Assembly (NCBI RefSeq): GCF_018130785.1
Contig: NZ_JAFCJT010000018.1
Span: 1 to 64,000 of the forward strand
Length of the DNA: 64,000 nucleotides
Origin: Bradyrhizobium liaoningense
Lineage (GTDB): Bacteria > Pseudomonadota > Alphaproteobacteria > Rhizobiales > Xanthobacteraceae
Reading direction: 5' to 3'
In this document: one piece after another, positions 52,640 through 61,727 of the stretch
How positions within the stretch are numbered: position 1 is the stretch's first letter
Layout of the letters: each line of letters opens with the position of its first letter
Notes under the pieces: generated by a model
Databases searched by the model: none
The model's input: the letters and a program-made list of their open reading frames with translations, nothing else
Told to the model about the DNA's origin: nothing
Translations under genes and position numbers: made by a program

Positions 52640-52939
52640 TCAGAGATCGATGCTGACGGCGATGTTGCGGCCCTTAAGCTCGGCAATCTTCATTCCTTCA
52701 GCCTGCACTTGCGCGAACTCCGGGTCATTTGCCACGGCTTCCTGCACTTTGCCGTAGACTTCCCAATTGGCGTAGCGCGTCGAGACCAGCAACTCTCCTG
52801 CCCACTGGCCAGTGTGGAAGCGGGAGAGCCGAAGAAATTCGGCGCCATGCTTCTCAAAGATCTTCTTTGCTTGTCTGACGATCTTGACCATGTCCTCGGG
52901 TTTGTCGGTCTTGAAGCGGGCGAATTGAACGATCGGCAT
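52640..52939 (-). CDS. Small cytoplasmic protein of unknown function (dimeric alpha-beta barrel-like)
   Basis: 99 residues, no signal peptide. MPIVQFARFKTDKPEDMVKI, RQAKKIFEKHGAEFLRLSRF and HTGQWAGELLVSTRYANWEV give a beta-alpha-beta-beta pattern with two halves, like ferredoxin-fold small proteins (NIPSNAP or antibiotic-monooxygenase-like). It ends EGMKIAELKGRNIAVSIDL. Its stop codon directly borders repeat family B. Ribosome site GGAGGTAAC lies before the ATG. No function can be given. Confidence 0.7.
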   Translation of the reverse strand: MPIVQFARFKTDKPEDMVKIVRQAKKIFEKHGAEFLRLSRFHTGQWAGELLVSTRYANWEVYGKVQEAVANDPEFAQVQAEGMKIAELKGRNIAVSIDL

Positions 52940-53483
52940 GAGTTACCTCCATCGTTGTGTAAACTGTCCAAGAGGCATGTATCGAGCGACGTTTGAGGAG
53001 TTAAACCTCCGTTCGCATCTCGATGAGGATTCGTCTTGGCCTACGTGATCCTGGTTCACCCTCGACAAGTGGCAACGACGCTGCCCTTTCTGCGCCGTGC
53101 GCTTGGATGTCTTTGCGCTTGGGTGTCTTCATTGCCGATGACCGGGCGTCCGACTGGCACGGCCGTACTCTCCTCATTACAGCCGCTGCCATCGTGCGGC
53201 CGCGCGCAATGCCCGGTCGAGACCTCCGCAAGCCATGCCGGCTTCATCAATCGACCAGCCGTTCTTGGAGTTGCGCATCGTCTGGTACTTCGGCGACATG
53301 TGCGTGACGATGTGCCGATGCCGTGAAGGCGAAAATCGAGGCGGCGAGAACGACGATGGCAAAATAGGCCGTGTTTGATGATTGTCATGAATGGGACGGC
53401 CCGGATACGGGCCGTCCAGCGGCTGAGGCGATGTGCATCAATGATGGCTCAATAGTCGCCTTTCGGGAGTCAAGCGGTCCCGA
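52940..53483. other. Intergenic region with one strong hairpin
   Basis: 544 bp with no gene I can support. On the minus strand near 53260-53400 one frame reads a signal-peptide-like stretch (AIVVLAASIFAFTASAH) but has no start codon and closes after ~45 codons; it may be a decayed small secreted protein. The perfect inverted repeat at 53394-53417 is listed separately. Confidence 0.4.
53394..53417. other. Perfect 10-bp hairpin
   Basis: GGACGGCCCG (53394-53403), loop GATA, CGGGCCGTCC (53408-53417). There is no T run on either side, so it is not a standard terminator. It may be a transcript-end hairpin or a relic. Confidence 0.6.
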
Positions 53484-53532
53484 CTAAAGCGCGATGAGAT
53501 CGCGCTTAGGTTGTTGTTTGAGCATGATCCCC
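53484..53532. repeat. Intergenic palindromic repeat, family B (copy 2, partial)
   Basis: CTAAAGCGCGATGAGATCGC, GCTTAGGTTGTTGTTTGAGC and ATGATCC match the first half of the family. It overlaps the 3' end of the heptosyltransferase gene, supplying its last codons and stop. Confidence 0.7.
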
Positions 53533-54573
53533 GAGTACCCGCTGCGCAATTCCCACCACCTCGGACGCCGCGATATCCCGCATGCAGCGGTGGTCGTTCA
53601 TCCGGCAGATCGTGCTCTGGCAGGGCTGGCACGACAGCACGCTCTTGTCCTGGACCACGGTCGCGGCAAGGCCGTTGAGGGGGGCCCAGAGATAGGGGCT
53701 GGTCGGGCCGAAGATGCCCATGGTCGGCGTGCCCAAGGCGGCTGCGATGTGCATCAGGCCGGAATCGTTGGAAATGGCGACGCCGGCGGCGGCCATGGCG
53801 AGGACGCCATTGCGAAGGTCGTTGCCCGTGAGGTCCCGCACCCCCGGGCCACCCGCCGCGACGATCTCTTGGGTCAGGCCTTTTTCCGCGGGGCCACCGA
53901 CGACCCAGACTTCCAGCCCACGCTCGACCAGCAAGCGGGCTGCCTCCGGGTAGTAGGGCCAGCGCTTTGAGACACCGACCGAGCCGGGGGCTAGCGCGAC
54001 GGCGGTGCCGGCGCTGAGGCCATTGGCCTGCCGCCAGCGGACGATCTCGTCGGCCGGGACCCGCAATTGCGGCACCGGCCATTCCGTCGGCAGCGGTGCG
54101 CCGTCGGGCTGCGCCAGGGCGGCATTCTTGTCGATGAAGCGGGGGAGCTTCCTTTCGCCCCAGCGCCAGCGGTTGAGCAGGCCGAACCGGAACTCGCCGA
54201 CGAAGCCAACCCTTTCAGGGATGCCGGCCAGCGCCGGTGCGATGGCAGCCTTCCAGGTCCTCGGCAGGACCAGCGCGGTGCCGTAGTTCCGCTCGCGCAG
54301 GAGTTTCGCCAGGCCGAGCTGGCGGCCCACGGCGAGCTGGCTGCGCGGCAGGTCCCAGACGATCCCTTGGCGCACTCCGGGCATGTAATCGACCAGCGGC
54401 GCGCACAGGGAGGTGGTGAGGAGATCGACCGGCCGGTTGGGCCAGCGCTCGTTCAAGACCCGGACAACGGTATGATTCCGGACGAAATCGCCGATCCACA
54501 TGTAGGGGATGATCAGGATCGGGCGCGTGTCGCTCCGATCTGCATCTCCCCTAAATTGCGAATCTTGATTCAT
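53506..54573 (-). CDS. waaF: ADP-heptose:LPS heptosyltransferase II (GT9)
   Basis: 355 residues of family GT9, adding the second heptose to the LPS inner core at the inner face of the membrane. ILIIPYMWIGDFVRNHTVVR replaces the usual GDxxxxTP start motif. RERNYGTALVLPRTWKAAIA and KRWPYYPEAARLLVERGLEV are typical of the two Rossmann domains. AISNDSGLMHIAAALGTPTM and GIFGPTSPYLWAPL form the ADP-heptose site with the DSGLMH motif. SCQPCQSTICRMNDHRCMRD is the Cys-rich tail of WaaF. The last residues (HAQTTT) and the stop come from the palindromic repeat at 53484-53532. Divergent from hldD. Confidence 0.9.
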   Translation of the reverse strand: MNQDSQFRGDADRSDTRPILIIPYMWIGDFVRNHTVVRVLNERWPNRPVDLLTTSLCAPLVDYMPGVRQGIVWDLPRSQLAVGRQLGLAKLLRERNYGTALVLPRTWKAAIAPALAGIPERVGFVGEFRFGLLNRWRWGERKLPRFIDKNAALAQPDGAPLPTEWPVPQLRVPADEIVRWRQANGLSAGTAVALAPGSVGVSKRWPYYPEAARLLVERGLEVWVVGGPAEKGLTQEIVAAGGPGVRDLTGNDLRNGVLAMAAAGVAISNDSGLMHIAAALGTPTMGIFGPTSPYLWAPLNGLAATVVQDKSVLSCQPCQSTICRMNDHRCMRDIAASEVVGIAQRVLGDHAQTTT

Positions 54574-54655
54574 TTGTTAATGGGACCGGGGCCGTGCTGA
54601 TTGTGGCGGTTCGGTTACCTGCTCCAGGCCGGCAGGTAAAGCCGGGACAGCGCCC

Positions 54656-54694
54656 GATCCAAAACCGCTTACACTTTGGCGGATCATGCGCTAG
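54656..54694. repeat. Intergenic palindromic repeat, family B (copy 3, half unit)
   Basis: GATCCAAAACCGCTTACACT followed by TTGGCGGATCATGCGCTAG matches the second half of the family (GGAAAACCGCTTACACTTTT, CCGGATCATGC). It lies in the waaF-hldD divergent promoter region. Confidence 0.6.
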
Positions 54695-54747
54695 GGCAGG
54701 ACCGGGCCGTGAAATCGGGCAGGACAAAACCTGGCAGGGTAGGTGGA

Positions 54748-55728
54748 ATGTTGCTGGTGACCGGCGGGGCCGGTTTTATCGGATCGAATGTCGTGGCTGC
54801 GCTGAACGAGGCCGGCCGCAGCGACGTCGTGGTCGGCGACCTGCTCGGCAGCGACGGCAAATGGCGGAACCTCGCCAAGCGCCAGCTTGTGGATATCGTC
54901 CCGCCGGCCGAGCTGCTCGGCTGGCTGGAGGGCCGCAAGCTCGAGGCCGTGATCCATCTCGGGGCGATTTCCGAGACCACCGCGACCGACGGCGACCTCG
55001 TGATCGAGACCAATTTCCGCCTGTCGATGCGGCTGCTGGACTGGTGCACGGCGAATGCGGTGCCGCTCGTCTACGCGTCCTCGGCGGCGACCTATGGCGA
55101 CGGCGAGGCTGGCTTCGACGACGACGCCTCGCTGCCGGCGCTGAAGAAACTGCGGCCGATGAATCTCTACGGCTGGAGCAAGCACCTGTTCGATCTAGCC
55201 GTCGCCGAGCGCGTCGCGCGCGGATACAAGCTGCCGCCGCAATGGGCGGGACTGAAATTCTTCAACGTGTTCGGCCCCAACGAATACCACAAGGGTTCGA
55301 TGATGAGCGTGCTGGCGCGCCGCTTCGACGATGTGAGGGCGGGCCGTGTCGTGCAATTGTTCAAGTCGCACCGCGAGGGCATTGCCGACGGCGATCAACA
55401 GCGCGATTTCATCTTTGTCGACGACGTCGTGCGCGTGATCATGTGGCTGCTGGCGACGCCATCCGTCTCCGGACTCTTCAATGTCGGCACCGGCAAGGCG
55501 CGCAGCTTCAAGGATCTGATGTTGGCTGCCTATGCCGCGCTCGGCACCAGGCCCAACATCGAATACATCGATATGCCCGAGCAGATCCGCGGCAGCTATC
55601 AATACTTCACCCAGAGCGAGGTCGATCGCCTGCACCGCGCCGGCTATAACGGCGGCTTCACGACGCTCGAGGATGCGGTGAAGGCGTATGTCGGGGATTA
55701 CCTCGACCGCCCCGACCGCTTCCGCTGA
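54748..55728 (+). CDS. hldD: ADP-L-glycero-D-manno-heptose 6-epimerase
   Basis: 326 residues from the ATG at 54748. Makes ADP-L,D-heptose, the donor for WaaC and WaaF. Extended SDR: LLVTGGAGFIGSNVVAALNE binds NADP. YASSAATYGDGE carries the Ser region, NLYGWSKHLFDLAV the Tyr141 and Lys145 pair. GLKFFNVFGPNEYHKGSMMS and REGIADGDQQRDFIFVDDVV are HldD-specific. The tail EVDRLHRAGYNGGFTTLEDA is standard. It is followed after 12 bp by hldE, so they form one unit. Confidence 0.94.
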   Translation: MLLVTGGAGFIGSNVVAALNEAGRSDVVVGDLLGSDGKWRNLAKRQLVDIVPPAELLGWLEGRKLEAVIHLGAISETTATDGDLVIETNFRLSMRLLDWCTANAVPLVYASSAATYGDGEAGFDDDASLPALKKLRPMNLYGWSKHLFDLAVAERVARGYKLPPQWAGLKFFNVFGPNEYHKGSMMSVLARRFDDVRAGRVVQLFKSHREGIADGDQQRDFIFVDDVVRVIMWLLATPSVSGLFNVGTGKARSFKDLMLAAYAALGTRPNIEYIDMPEQIRGSYQYFTQSEVDRLHRAGYNGGFTTLEDAVKAYVGDYLDRPDRFR

Positions 55729-55740
55729 GGTTTCAGGATC

Positions 55741-57225
55741 ATGGCGACCCCCATTCTCGATTTCGATGCACTTGCGCAAGACATCGCGCGCCGCACGGTG
55801 CTGTGCATCGGCGACATCATGCTGGACGAGTTCGTCTATGGCGAGGTGTCGCGGATCTCGCCGGAAGCGCCGACGCCGGTGATCGTGGCCCAGCGCAGCG
55901 AGATACATATCGGCGGCGCCGGCAATGTCGCGCGCAATATCGCGTCCCTCGGCGCGCGCTGCATCTTCGTCGGCCTCGTCGGCGAGGACGATGCGGGCAA
56001 GCGGCTCGGCTCGGCGCTGGCCGAACATGTCGGCATCGAAAGCGTGCTGGTGTGCGACCCGTCGCGGCCGACGACGCGCAAAGTCCGGTTCGTGTCCGAG
56101 CATTTCTCCACGCACATGCTGCGCGCGGATTGGGAGCAGGCGGTGCCTGCCTCCGATGACATCGAGAGCAGGCTGATCGAGGCGATCGTGCCGCAGATCG
56201 TGCGCGCCGACATCGTGCTGCTGTCCGACTACGCCAAGGGCGTCCTGACCGCACGCGTGATCCGCCACACCATCGATGCGGCGCGAAAACTCGGCAAGCC
56301 GGTGATCGTCGATCCCAAGAGCCTGAACTGGGCGATCTATCGCGGCGCCACGCTGCTCACGCCCAATCGCAAGGAATTCTCGGAGGCCACACGAAGTCGC
56401 GCCGACAGGCCGCAGAGCATCGTCGACGCCAGCGAGGACGTGATGCGGCTCGCCGATTGCGAGGCGATCCTGGTCACGCAAGGCGAGCACGGCATGACGC
56501 TGGTGCCGCGCCACGGCGAGGCGGTTCATGTTCCCGCTTTCCCGACGAAGGTGCGCGACGTCTCCGGCGCGGGTGACACGGTCGCGGCGGCGCTCGCGGT
56601 CTCGCTTGCCGCAGGCGCGGACTGGGATACGGCGCTGCGCATGGCTAACGCCGCCGCCGCCGTCGCCGTCGGCAAGCGGGGCACGGCCAGCGTGAGCGCG
56701 GCCGAGCTGCGCCGAAAGATCCTGCCGCATGCCTATCTCGCGGCCGAGGAGAAGATCGTGCTCGAGCCGGGCGCGCTCGACGCGCAGCTCGCCGAGTGGA
56801 AGAGGCAGGGCCTGCGCGTCGGCTTCACCAATGGCTGCTTCGACATCCTGCATCCCGGCCACGTCAAGGTGCTGACCGCGGCGCGCGCGGCCTGCGATCG
56901 TCTGATCGTCGGCCTCAACAGCGATGCCTCGGTGCGCCGGCTGAAGGGCGCCGATCGCCCGGTTCAGGACGAGCGGGCGCGTGCGGAAGTGCTCGCGGCG
57001 CTCGAAGCTGTCGATCTCGTCGTCCTCTTCGAGGAGGACACGCCGATCGAGCTGATCACCCGGATCAAGCCGAGCGCGCTGATCAAGGGCGGTGACTACA
57101 CCCGCGAGCAGGTGGTCGGCCACGAGGTCGTCGAGGCCGCCGGCGGAACGGTCGTTCTGGTCGACATCCTCCAGGGCTTCAGCACGACCGCACTGGTTCA
57201 TCGCGCGCGGGGAGGTGGCAAGTGA
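55741..57225 (+). CDS. hldE: Bifunctional heptose-7-phosphate kinase / heptose-1-phosphate adenylyltransferase
   Basis: 494 residues with both activities of HldE (RfaE). Residues ~1-325 form a ribokinase-type (PfkB) domain: RISPEAPTPVIVAQRSE, IGGAGNVARNIASLGA, LLSDYAKGVLTARVI and DVSGAGDTVAAALAVSL, with the catalytic Asp at position 279. Residues ~355-494 are a nucleotidyltransferase domain: GFTNGCFDILHPGHVKVL holds the HxGH motif (His371, His374), followed by LNSDASVRRLKGADRPVQDE and KGGDYTREQVVGHEVVEA. It makes ADP-D,D-heptose for HldD. It overlaps the next gene by 4 bp. gmhB is 54 kb to the left and gmhA is absent from the window. Confidence 0.95.
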   Translation: MATPILDFDALAQDIARRTVLCIGDIMLDEFVYGEVSRISPEAPTPVIVAQRSEIHIGGAGNVARNIASLGARCIFVGLVGEDDAGKRLGSALAEHVGIESVLVCDPSRPTTRKVRFVSEHFSTHMLRADWEQAVPASDDIESRLIEAIVPQIVRADIVLLSDYAKGVLTARVIRHTIDAARKLGKPVIVDPKSLNWAIYRGATLLTPNRKEFSEATRSRADRPQSIVDASEDVMRLADCEAILVTQGEHGMTLVPRHGEAVHVPAFPTKVRDVSGAGDTVAAALAVSLAAGADWDTALRMANAAAAVAVGKRGTASVSAAELRRKILPHAYLAAEEKIVLEPGALDAQLAEWKRQGLRVGFTNGCFDILHPGHVKVLTAARAACDRLIVGLNSDASVRRLKGADRPVQDERARAEVLAALEAVDLVVLFEEDTPIELITRIKPSALIKGGDYTREQVVGHEVVEAAGGTVVLVDILQGFSTTALVHRARGGGK

Positions 57226-58511
57226 CGACGCTCGCAGGCGAGACGACTGTCCAGATGCTGCGGCGGCGCTTTCGGAGCCCGGCGGCGTGGTGTGAGGCGG
57301 TCGACCTGTTTGCGATCCTGACCGTGGCGTCACTGCCCTGGTCGACCTCGCTCGCGGCGATCTTCAACGTTGCGTTCCTGCTCTGCATGGTGCCGTTTCT
57401 CGACGTCCGCGCATTCCTGCAATCGCTGAAGCGCCCGATTGCAGCCGCGCCGATCGCACTGGTCCTGCTCGCACTGGCGGGAACGCTGTGGTCGGATGCG
57501 GCCTGGGGCGCGCGCCTCTATGCGGTCAACCCGACCGTCAAGCTGCTCGTGCTGCCGGTCTTCCTCTATCATTTCGAGCGCTCGCCGCGCGGGCACTGGA
57601 TATTCATCGCGTTCCTGGCGTCCTGCGCGCTATTGTCGGTGATGTCGTGGCTGGTCGCCTTCTATCCTGGCTTGTCGCTGAAACCCTATGATCCCCTCGA
57701 GCGCGGTATCTTCGTCAAGAACTACATCGACCAAAGTCAGGAATTTACGCTGTGTGCAGTCGCGCTCGCTTATCCGATCGTGATGCTGCTGCGCGAGAAG
57801 CGTGTCTGGCTCGCCGGGTTGCTGACCGCGCTTGCGCTCAGCTTCTTCGTCAACATGGCTTTCGTGGTGGTGTCGCGCACCGCGCTCGTGACCGTACCCA
57901 TCATGCTCGGCGTGTTCGCGATGCTTCACCTCAAGTGGCGCGGCATCGCGATCATCACCGCGGCCCTCCTTGCCGGGGCAGTTCTCGCGTGGCAGGCCTC
58001 GCCGCAATTGCGCAAGACTGCCGATACCTTCGCCAGCGACTATACGCGTTATAAAGAGAAAGGCGAGGCAACCTCACTCGGCCTGCGGCTTGAATTCTGG
58101 CGGAAATCGCTCGGCTTCTTCGCGGAGGCGCCGATCAAGGGGCACGGCACCGGCTCGACGCGCGGATTGTTCGAAGCGGTCGCGACGCCCAGCGGCCACT
58201 ACCAGGCCTCCGCCGAGGTGATCGGCAATCCACATAACCAGACGCTGAACGTCGCCGTGCAATGGGGCGTCATTGGCATTGCCGTTCTCTACGCGATCTG
58301 GATCCTGCATCTCCTGTTGTTCCGCGGCGACGGACTGGCCTATTGGGTCGGCCTGCTGGTTGTGGTGCAGAACGTCTTCACCTCGCTGTTCAACTCCCAT
58401 CTGTTCGACTTCCACGAGGGCTGGATGTATGTCATTGGCGTCGGCGTCGCCGGCGGCATGGTGATCCGGGCACAACAGGCCGAGGCGAAGGTAGGGGAAG
58501 CCGGTTCTTGA
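57222..58511 (+). CDS. waaL: O-antigen ligase family protein
   Basis: 429 residues starting with GTG that overlaps the hldE stop. About eleven to twelve membrane helices. The large periplasmic loop with LRLEFWRKSLGFFAEAPIKG and GHGTGSTRGLF, followed by NPHNQTLNVAVQWGVIG, is the Wzy_C/WaaL hallmark; His in PHNQ is the conserved catalytic-site residue. RTALVTVPIMLGVF carries the conserved Arg. It joins O-antigen to the lipid A core on the periplasmic side, or polymerises a related glycan. Context (heptose genes before, O-antigen genes after) favours ligase. Confidence 0.82.
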   Translation: MTTLAGETTVQMLRRRFRSPAAWCEAVDLFAILTVASLPWSTSLAAIFNVAFLLCMVPFLDVRAFLQSLKRPIAAAPIALVLLALAGTLWSDAAWGARLYAVNPTVKLLVLPVFLYHFERSPRGHWIFIAFLASCALLSVMSWLVAFYPGLSLKPYDPLERGIFVKNYIDQSQEFTLCAVALAYPIVMLLREKRVWLAGLLTALALSFFVNMAFVVVSRTALVTVPIMLGVFAMLHLKWRGIAIITAALLAGAVLAWQASPQLRKTADTFASDYTRYKEKGEATSLGLRLEFWRKSLGFFAEAPIKGHGTGSTRGLFEAVATPSGHYQASAEVIGNPHNQTLNVAVQWGVIGIAVLYAIWILHLLLFRGDGLAYWVGLLVVVQNVFTSLFNSHLFDFHEGWMYVIGVGVAGGMVIRAQQAEAKVGEAGS

Positions 58512-58594
58512 ACGGCCGAGCGGCTGGCAACTCCTGCAGAGATGGGCTATCAGCGCGGTCAGGTTGCAATCACTGGATTATCATCGGTCGGCGG

Positions 58595-60508
58595 ATGACG
58601 CGTCTTTCGCATCTCACTTTGCGCAATTTCATAATTGCGATCCACGACCTGCTGGCGACCACGGCGGCGCTGTTCGTCGCTTTCTATCTGCGATTCGAGG
58701 GCGGCGAGGGATTCTTCGACCGCCTGCCGCTGCTGTTCCTGATCCTGCCCTACTTCCTCGCTTTCAGCATGGTCGTGTTCTTCGTGTTCAACCTGACCAC
58801 GACGAAATGGCGCTTCATTTCGCTGCCCGACGCGATGAACATCATCCGCGTCACAACCGTGCTGACGGTTGCCCTCCTGGCGCTCGACTACATCTTCGTC
58901 GCCCCCAACGTCCGCGGCGCCTTCTTCCTCGGCAAGGTGACCATCGTCCTCTACTGGTTCCTTGAGATCGCCTTTCTCAGCGCGCCGCGCATAACCTATC
59001 GCTATTTTCGCTATACGCGGGTGCGTCGGCATGCGCGGGGCGAGGATGCCGCGCCGACGCTGCTGATCGGCCGCGCCGCGGACGCCGAGGTGCTTTTGCG
59101 CGGCATCGAAAGCGGGGCGATCAAGCGCATCTGGCCGGTTGGCGTCTTGTCGCCGTCGAGTTCCGATCGCGGTCAATTCATCCGCAACGTACCGGTGCTG
59201 GGCGGGCTTGACGATGTCGAGGACGTCATCGCCGACTTCGCCAAGCGCACCAAGCCGATCGCGCGCCTCATCATGACGCCGTCGGCGTTCGAGCCGGAGG
59301 CGCATCCGGAATCGATCCTGATGCGAGCGCGCAAGTTAGGGGTGATCGTCAACCGCATGCCATCGCTGGAGAGCGGCGATACGCCGCGACTCACGGCCGT
59401 CGCGGTCGAGGACCTCCTGTTGCGGCCGAGCGAGACAATCGACCATGCGCGCCTCGAAGCCCTGATCAGGGGCAGAGCGGTGATCGTGACCGGCGGTGGC
59501 GGCTCGATCGGTTCCGAGATCTGCGAGCGGGTCGTCGCCTTCGGCGCCGCGCGTCTTCTGATTGTGGAGAATTCCGAACCCGCGCTCTATGCGGTCACGG
59601 AAGCGCTCGCTGCGCACAGCGCTGCGGCAGAGATCGAAGGGCGGATTGCCGACATTCGCGACCGCGAGCGCATCATGCGCCTGATGGCCGAGTTCAAGCC
59701 GGACATTGTATTTCACGCTGCCGCGCTCAAGCATGTGCCGATCCTCGAGCGCGACTGGAGCGAGGGTATCAAGACAAACATCTTCGGCTCAATCAACGTC
59801 GCGGATGCGGCCCTTGCCGCCGGCGCCATGGCAATGGTGATGATCTCGACCGACAAGGCGATCGAGCCGGTGTCGATGCTCGGCCTGACCAAGCGCTTCG
59901 CCGAGATGTACTGCCAGGCGCTCGATCACGATCTTGCCGCAGGCAGCGGCGGCGCCAGGCGGCCGATGCGGCTGATCTCGGTTCGGTTCGGCAACGTGTT
60001 GGCGTCGAACGGTTCGGTGGTGCCGAAGTTCAAGGCCCAGATCGAAGCCGGCGGTCCCGTGACTGTGACGCATCCCGACATGGTCCGCTACTTCATGACC
60101 ATCCGCGAGGCCTGCGATCTCGTCATCACGGCGGCAACGCATGCGCTCGGCGCCGCGCGTTCGGACGTTTCGGTTTACGTGCTCAACATGGGCCAGCCGG
60201 TGAAGATCGTCGATCTCGCCGAGCGCATGATCCGTCTCTCCGGTTTGCAACCGGGCTACGACATCGAGATCATGTTCACGGGCATGCGGCCGGGCGAACG
60301 CTTGCATGAGATTCTGTTCGCCTCCGAAGAGCCGACCCGCGAGATCGGTGTCGCCGGCATCATGGCCGCGCAGCCGAATGAGCCGCCGATGCACACCTTG
60401 CGCAAATGGATCGCAGCGCTGGAGCAGGCGATTATGCGCGACGATAGCGCCACCATCCGCGCCATCCTAAAGGATGCGATCCCGGAATTCGGGTCGACTG
60501 CGGCTTGA
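58595..60508 (+). CDS. CapD/WbpM-type nucleoside-diphosphate-sugar 4,6-dehydratase
   Basis: 637 residues from the ATG at 58595. Four N-terminal membrane helices (IHDLLATTAALFVAFYLRF, LILPYFLAFSMVVFFVF, VTTVLTVALLALDYIFV and one near residue 115), then a Rossmann-like CoA-binding domain (PTLLIGRAADAEVLLRGI). From ~290 comes the SDR dehydratase domain: VIVTGGGGSIGSEICERVVA, VFHAAALKHVPILERDWSEG, MISTDKAIEPVSMLGLTKR and SVRFGNVLASNGSVVPKF. Such enzymes turn UDP-GlcNAc into a 4-keto-6-deoxy sugar for rare amino sugars such as QuiNAc or FucNAc. The next gene follows 2 bp downstream. The MLGLTKR block is in place of the more usual MGxSK. Confidence 0.9.
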   Translation: MTRLSHLTLRNFIIAIHDLLATTAALFVAFYLRFEGGEGFFDRLPLLFLILPYFLAFSMVVFFVFNLTTTKWRFISLPDAMNIIRVTTVLTVALLALDYIFVAPNVRGAFFLGKVTIVLYWFLEIAFLSAPRITYRYFRYTRVRRHARGEDAAPTLLIGRAADAEVLLRGIESGAIKRIWPVGVLSPSSSDRGQFIRNVPVLGGLDDVEDVIADFAKRTKPIARLIMTPSAFEPEAHPESILMRARKLGVIVNRMPSLESGDTPRLTAVAVEDLLLRPSETIDHARLEALIRGRAVIVTGGGGSIGSEICERVVAFGAARLLIVENSEPALYAVTEALAAHSAAAEIEGRIADIRDRERIMRLMAEFKPDIVFHAAALKHVPILERDWSEGIKTNIFGSINVADAALAAGAMAMVMISTDKAIEPVSMLGLTKRFAEMYCQALDHDLAAGSGGARRPMRLISVRFGNVLASNGSVVPKFKAQIEAGGPVTVTHPDMVRYFMTIREACDLVITAATHALGAARSDVSVYVLNMGQPVKIVDLAERMIRLSGLQPGYDIEIMFTGMRPGERLHEILFASEEPTREIGVAGIMAAQPNEPPMHTLRKWIAALEQAIMRDDSATIRAILKDAIPEFGSTAA

Positions 60509-60510
60509 CC

Positions 60511-61727
60511 ATGCAGTCTCAAGGCAAGATCGTCGTCGCGAGCCAGCATTACCCGCTGATCCGCGCACGACCGCGGCGATCATGGCTGAGATCGCCTGCC
60601 GCGTTGCCGTCGACCACGAGGTCGTCGTGCTGTCGGGCTCGCCCGGCGAATTGCCGGCGTCGCAAACTGGCCCAGGCAAGCCGCGCGTGATTGCCATCAA
60701 GAACCGGAGGGGAAAGGCCGCGCTGGTGCGGCGTGGATTGTCCGAGCTGCTGTTCGCGGCGCGCACATTCTTCGCACTGATCCGGGAATTTAAGGCAGGG
60801 GACGTCGTGCTCACCGTCACCGCACCGTTCATGCTGCCTTATGCGGTGGCGGCGGCAGCAAGATACAGGGGCGCGCGCTCAGCGCTGATCATGCACGACC
60901 TCTTCCCCGACGTGCTGGTGATGGCGGAAATCCTGAAGCCCGGCTCGTTCGTGACGCGGACGATGCGTGCGGCCAACAGCCTGATGTTTCGCGCGCTCAA
61001 TGCCGTCATCACCATCGGCCGCGATGCGGAGCGGCGGCTCTTGAGCTATTCCGGCATGACGCGAAACAAGATCCGCTTCATCCCGAACTGGGCGACGCTC
61101 GTACCTGCGGCAGGTCCCCTGTCGCAGGACAATCCGTTCCGCAAAGCGCTTTCCGCGCACTTCGTTGTCGGCCTGTCGGGCAATCTCGGCTTCACCCATG
61201 ATCCAGACATCGTGTTCGAGGCGGCACGCCTTTTGAAGGACGAGCCGGACATCCACTTCCTGCTGTCCGGATGGGGCATCGGCTTCGAGCGGCTGAAGCA
61301 GTTGCAGGCCGAAGCGAACTTGCCGAATGTGTCCTTCGTGGCGCGGGTCGAGGTTGCCGAGCTTGAGGCCTTCCTGGCGGCTGCCAATCTCTGGATCATT
61401 CCGTACCGGAAGGACGCGGCGGGGGTGTCGGTGCCGAGCCGGTTCTACAATCTGCTGGCGGTCGGCCGTCCCGTGGCGCTGATCTCCGAGCCGGAGGCCG
61501 AGGCTGCGTTGACGGTGGTGGAGAACGGGCTCGGCTGGGTCGCGACGCCGGGCCGCGCCGATCAGCTCGCAGACGCAATCCGCGCGGCATCCCGTTGCGA
61601 CGCCGCCGCCATGGCCGAACGCGCGGTGAAGGCGGCAGCGAGATTCGACCGGACGACTGCGATGAATGCCTATGCCGGGCTGGTCGACGAATTGCTGCGC
61701 AACCCCGATCTGGCGGAGCAACGATGA
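60511..61727 (+). pseudogene. GT4 glycosyltransferase (WbuB-like) with an N-terminal frameshift
   Basis: The ATG at 60511, 2 bp after the capD-like stop, opens a frame reading QSQGKIVVASQHYP, the proper GT4 start. Near 60556 the sequence CCGCTGATCC lacks one C, and the protein continues in the next frame as DPRTTAAIMAEIACRVAVDH. The rest is intact: LIMHDLFPDVLVMAEILK, AVITIGRDAERRLL, FIPNWATLVPA, VGLSGNLGFTHDPDIVFEAA and RKDAAGVSVPSRFYNLLAVG (nucleotide-sugar site). Without a programmed or compensating shift only an internal start could be used. It should add a sugar to the lipid-linked O-unit. Its stop overlaps the next gene as ATGA. Confidence 0.75.

Noticed and set aside
53056..53388. Minus-strand frame of 110 codons starting near the 53394-53417 hairpin
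   Set aside because: No ribosome site, no motif and an Arg-rich composition. The one signal-peptide-like stretch nearby is in another frame and has no start codon.
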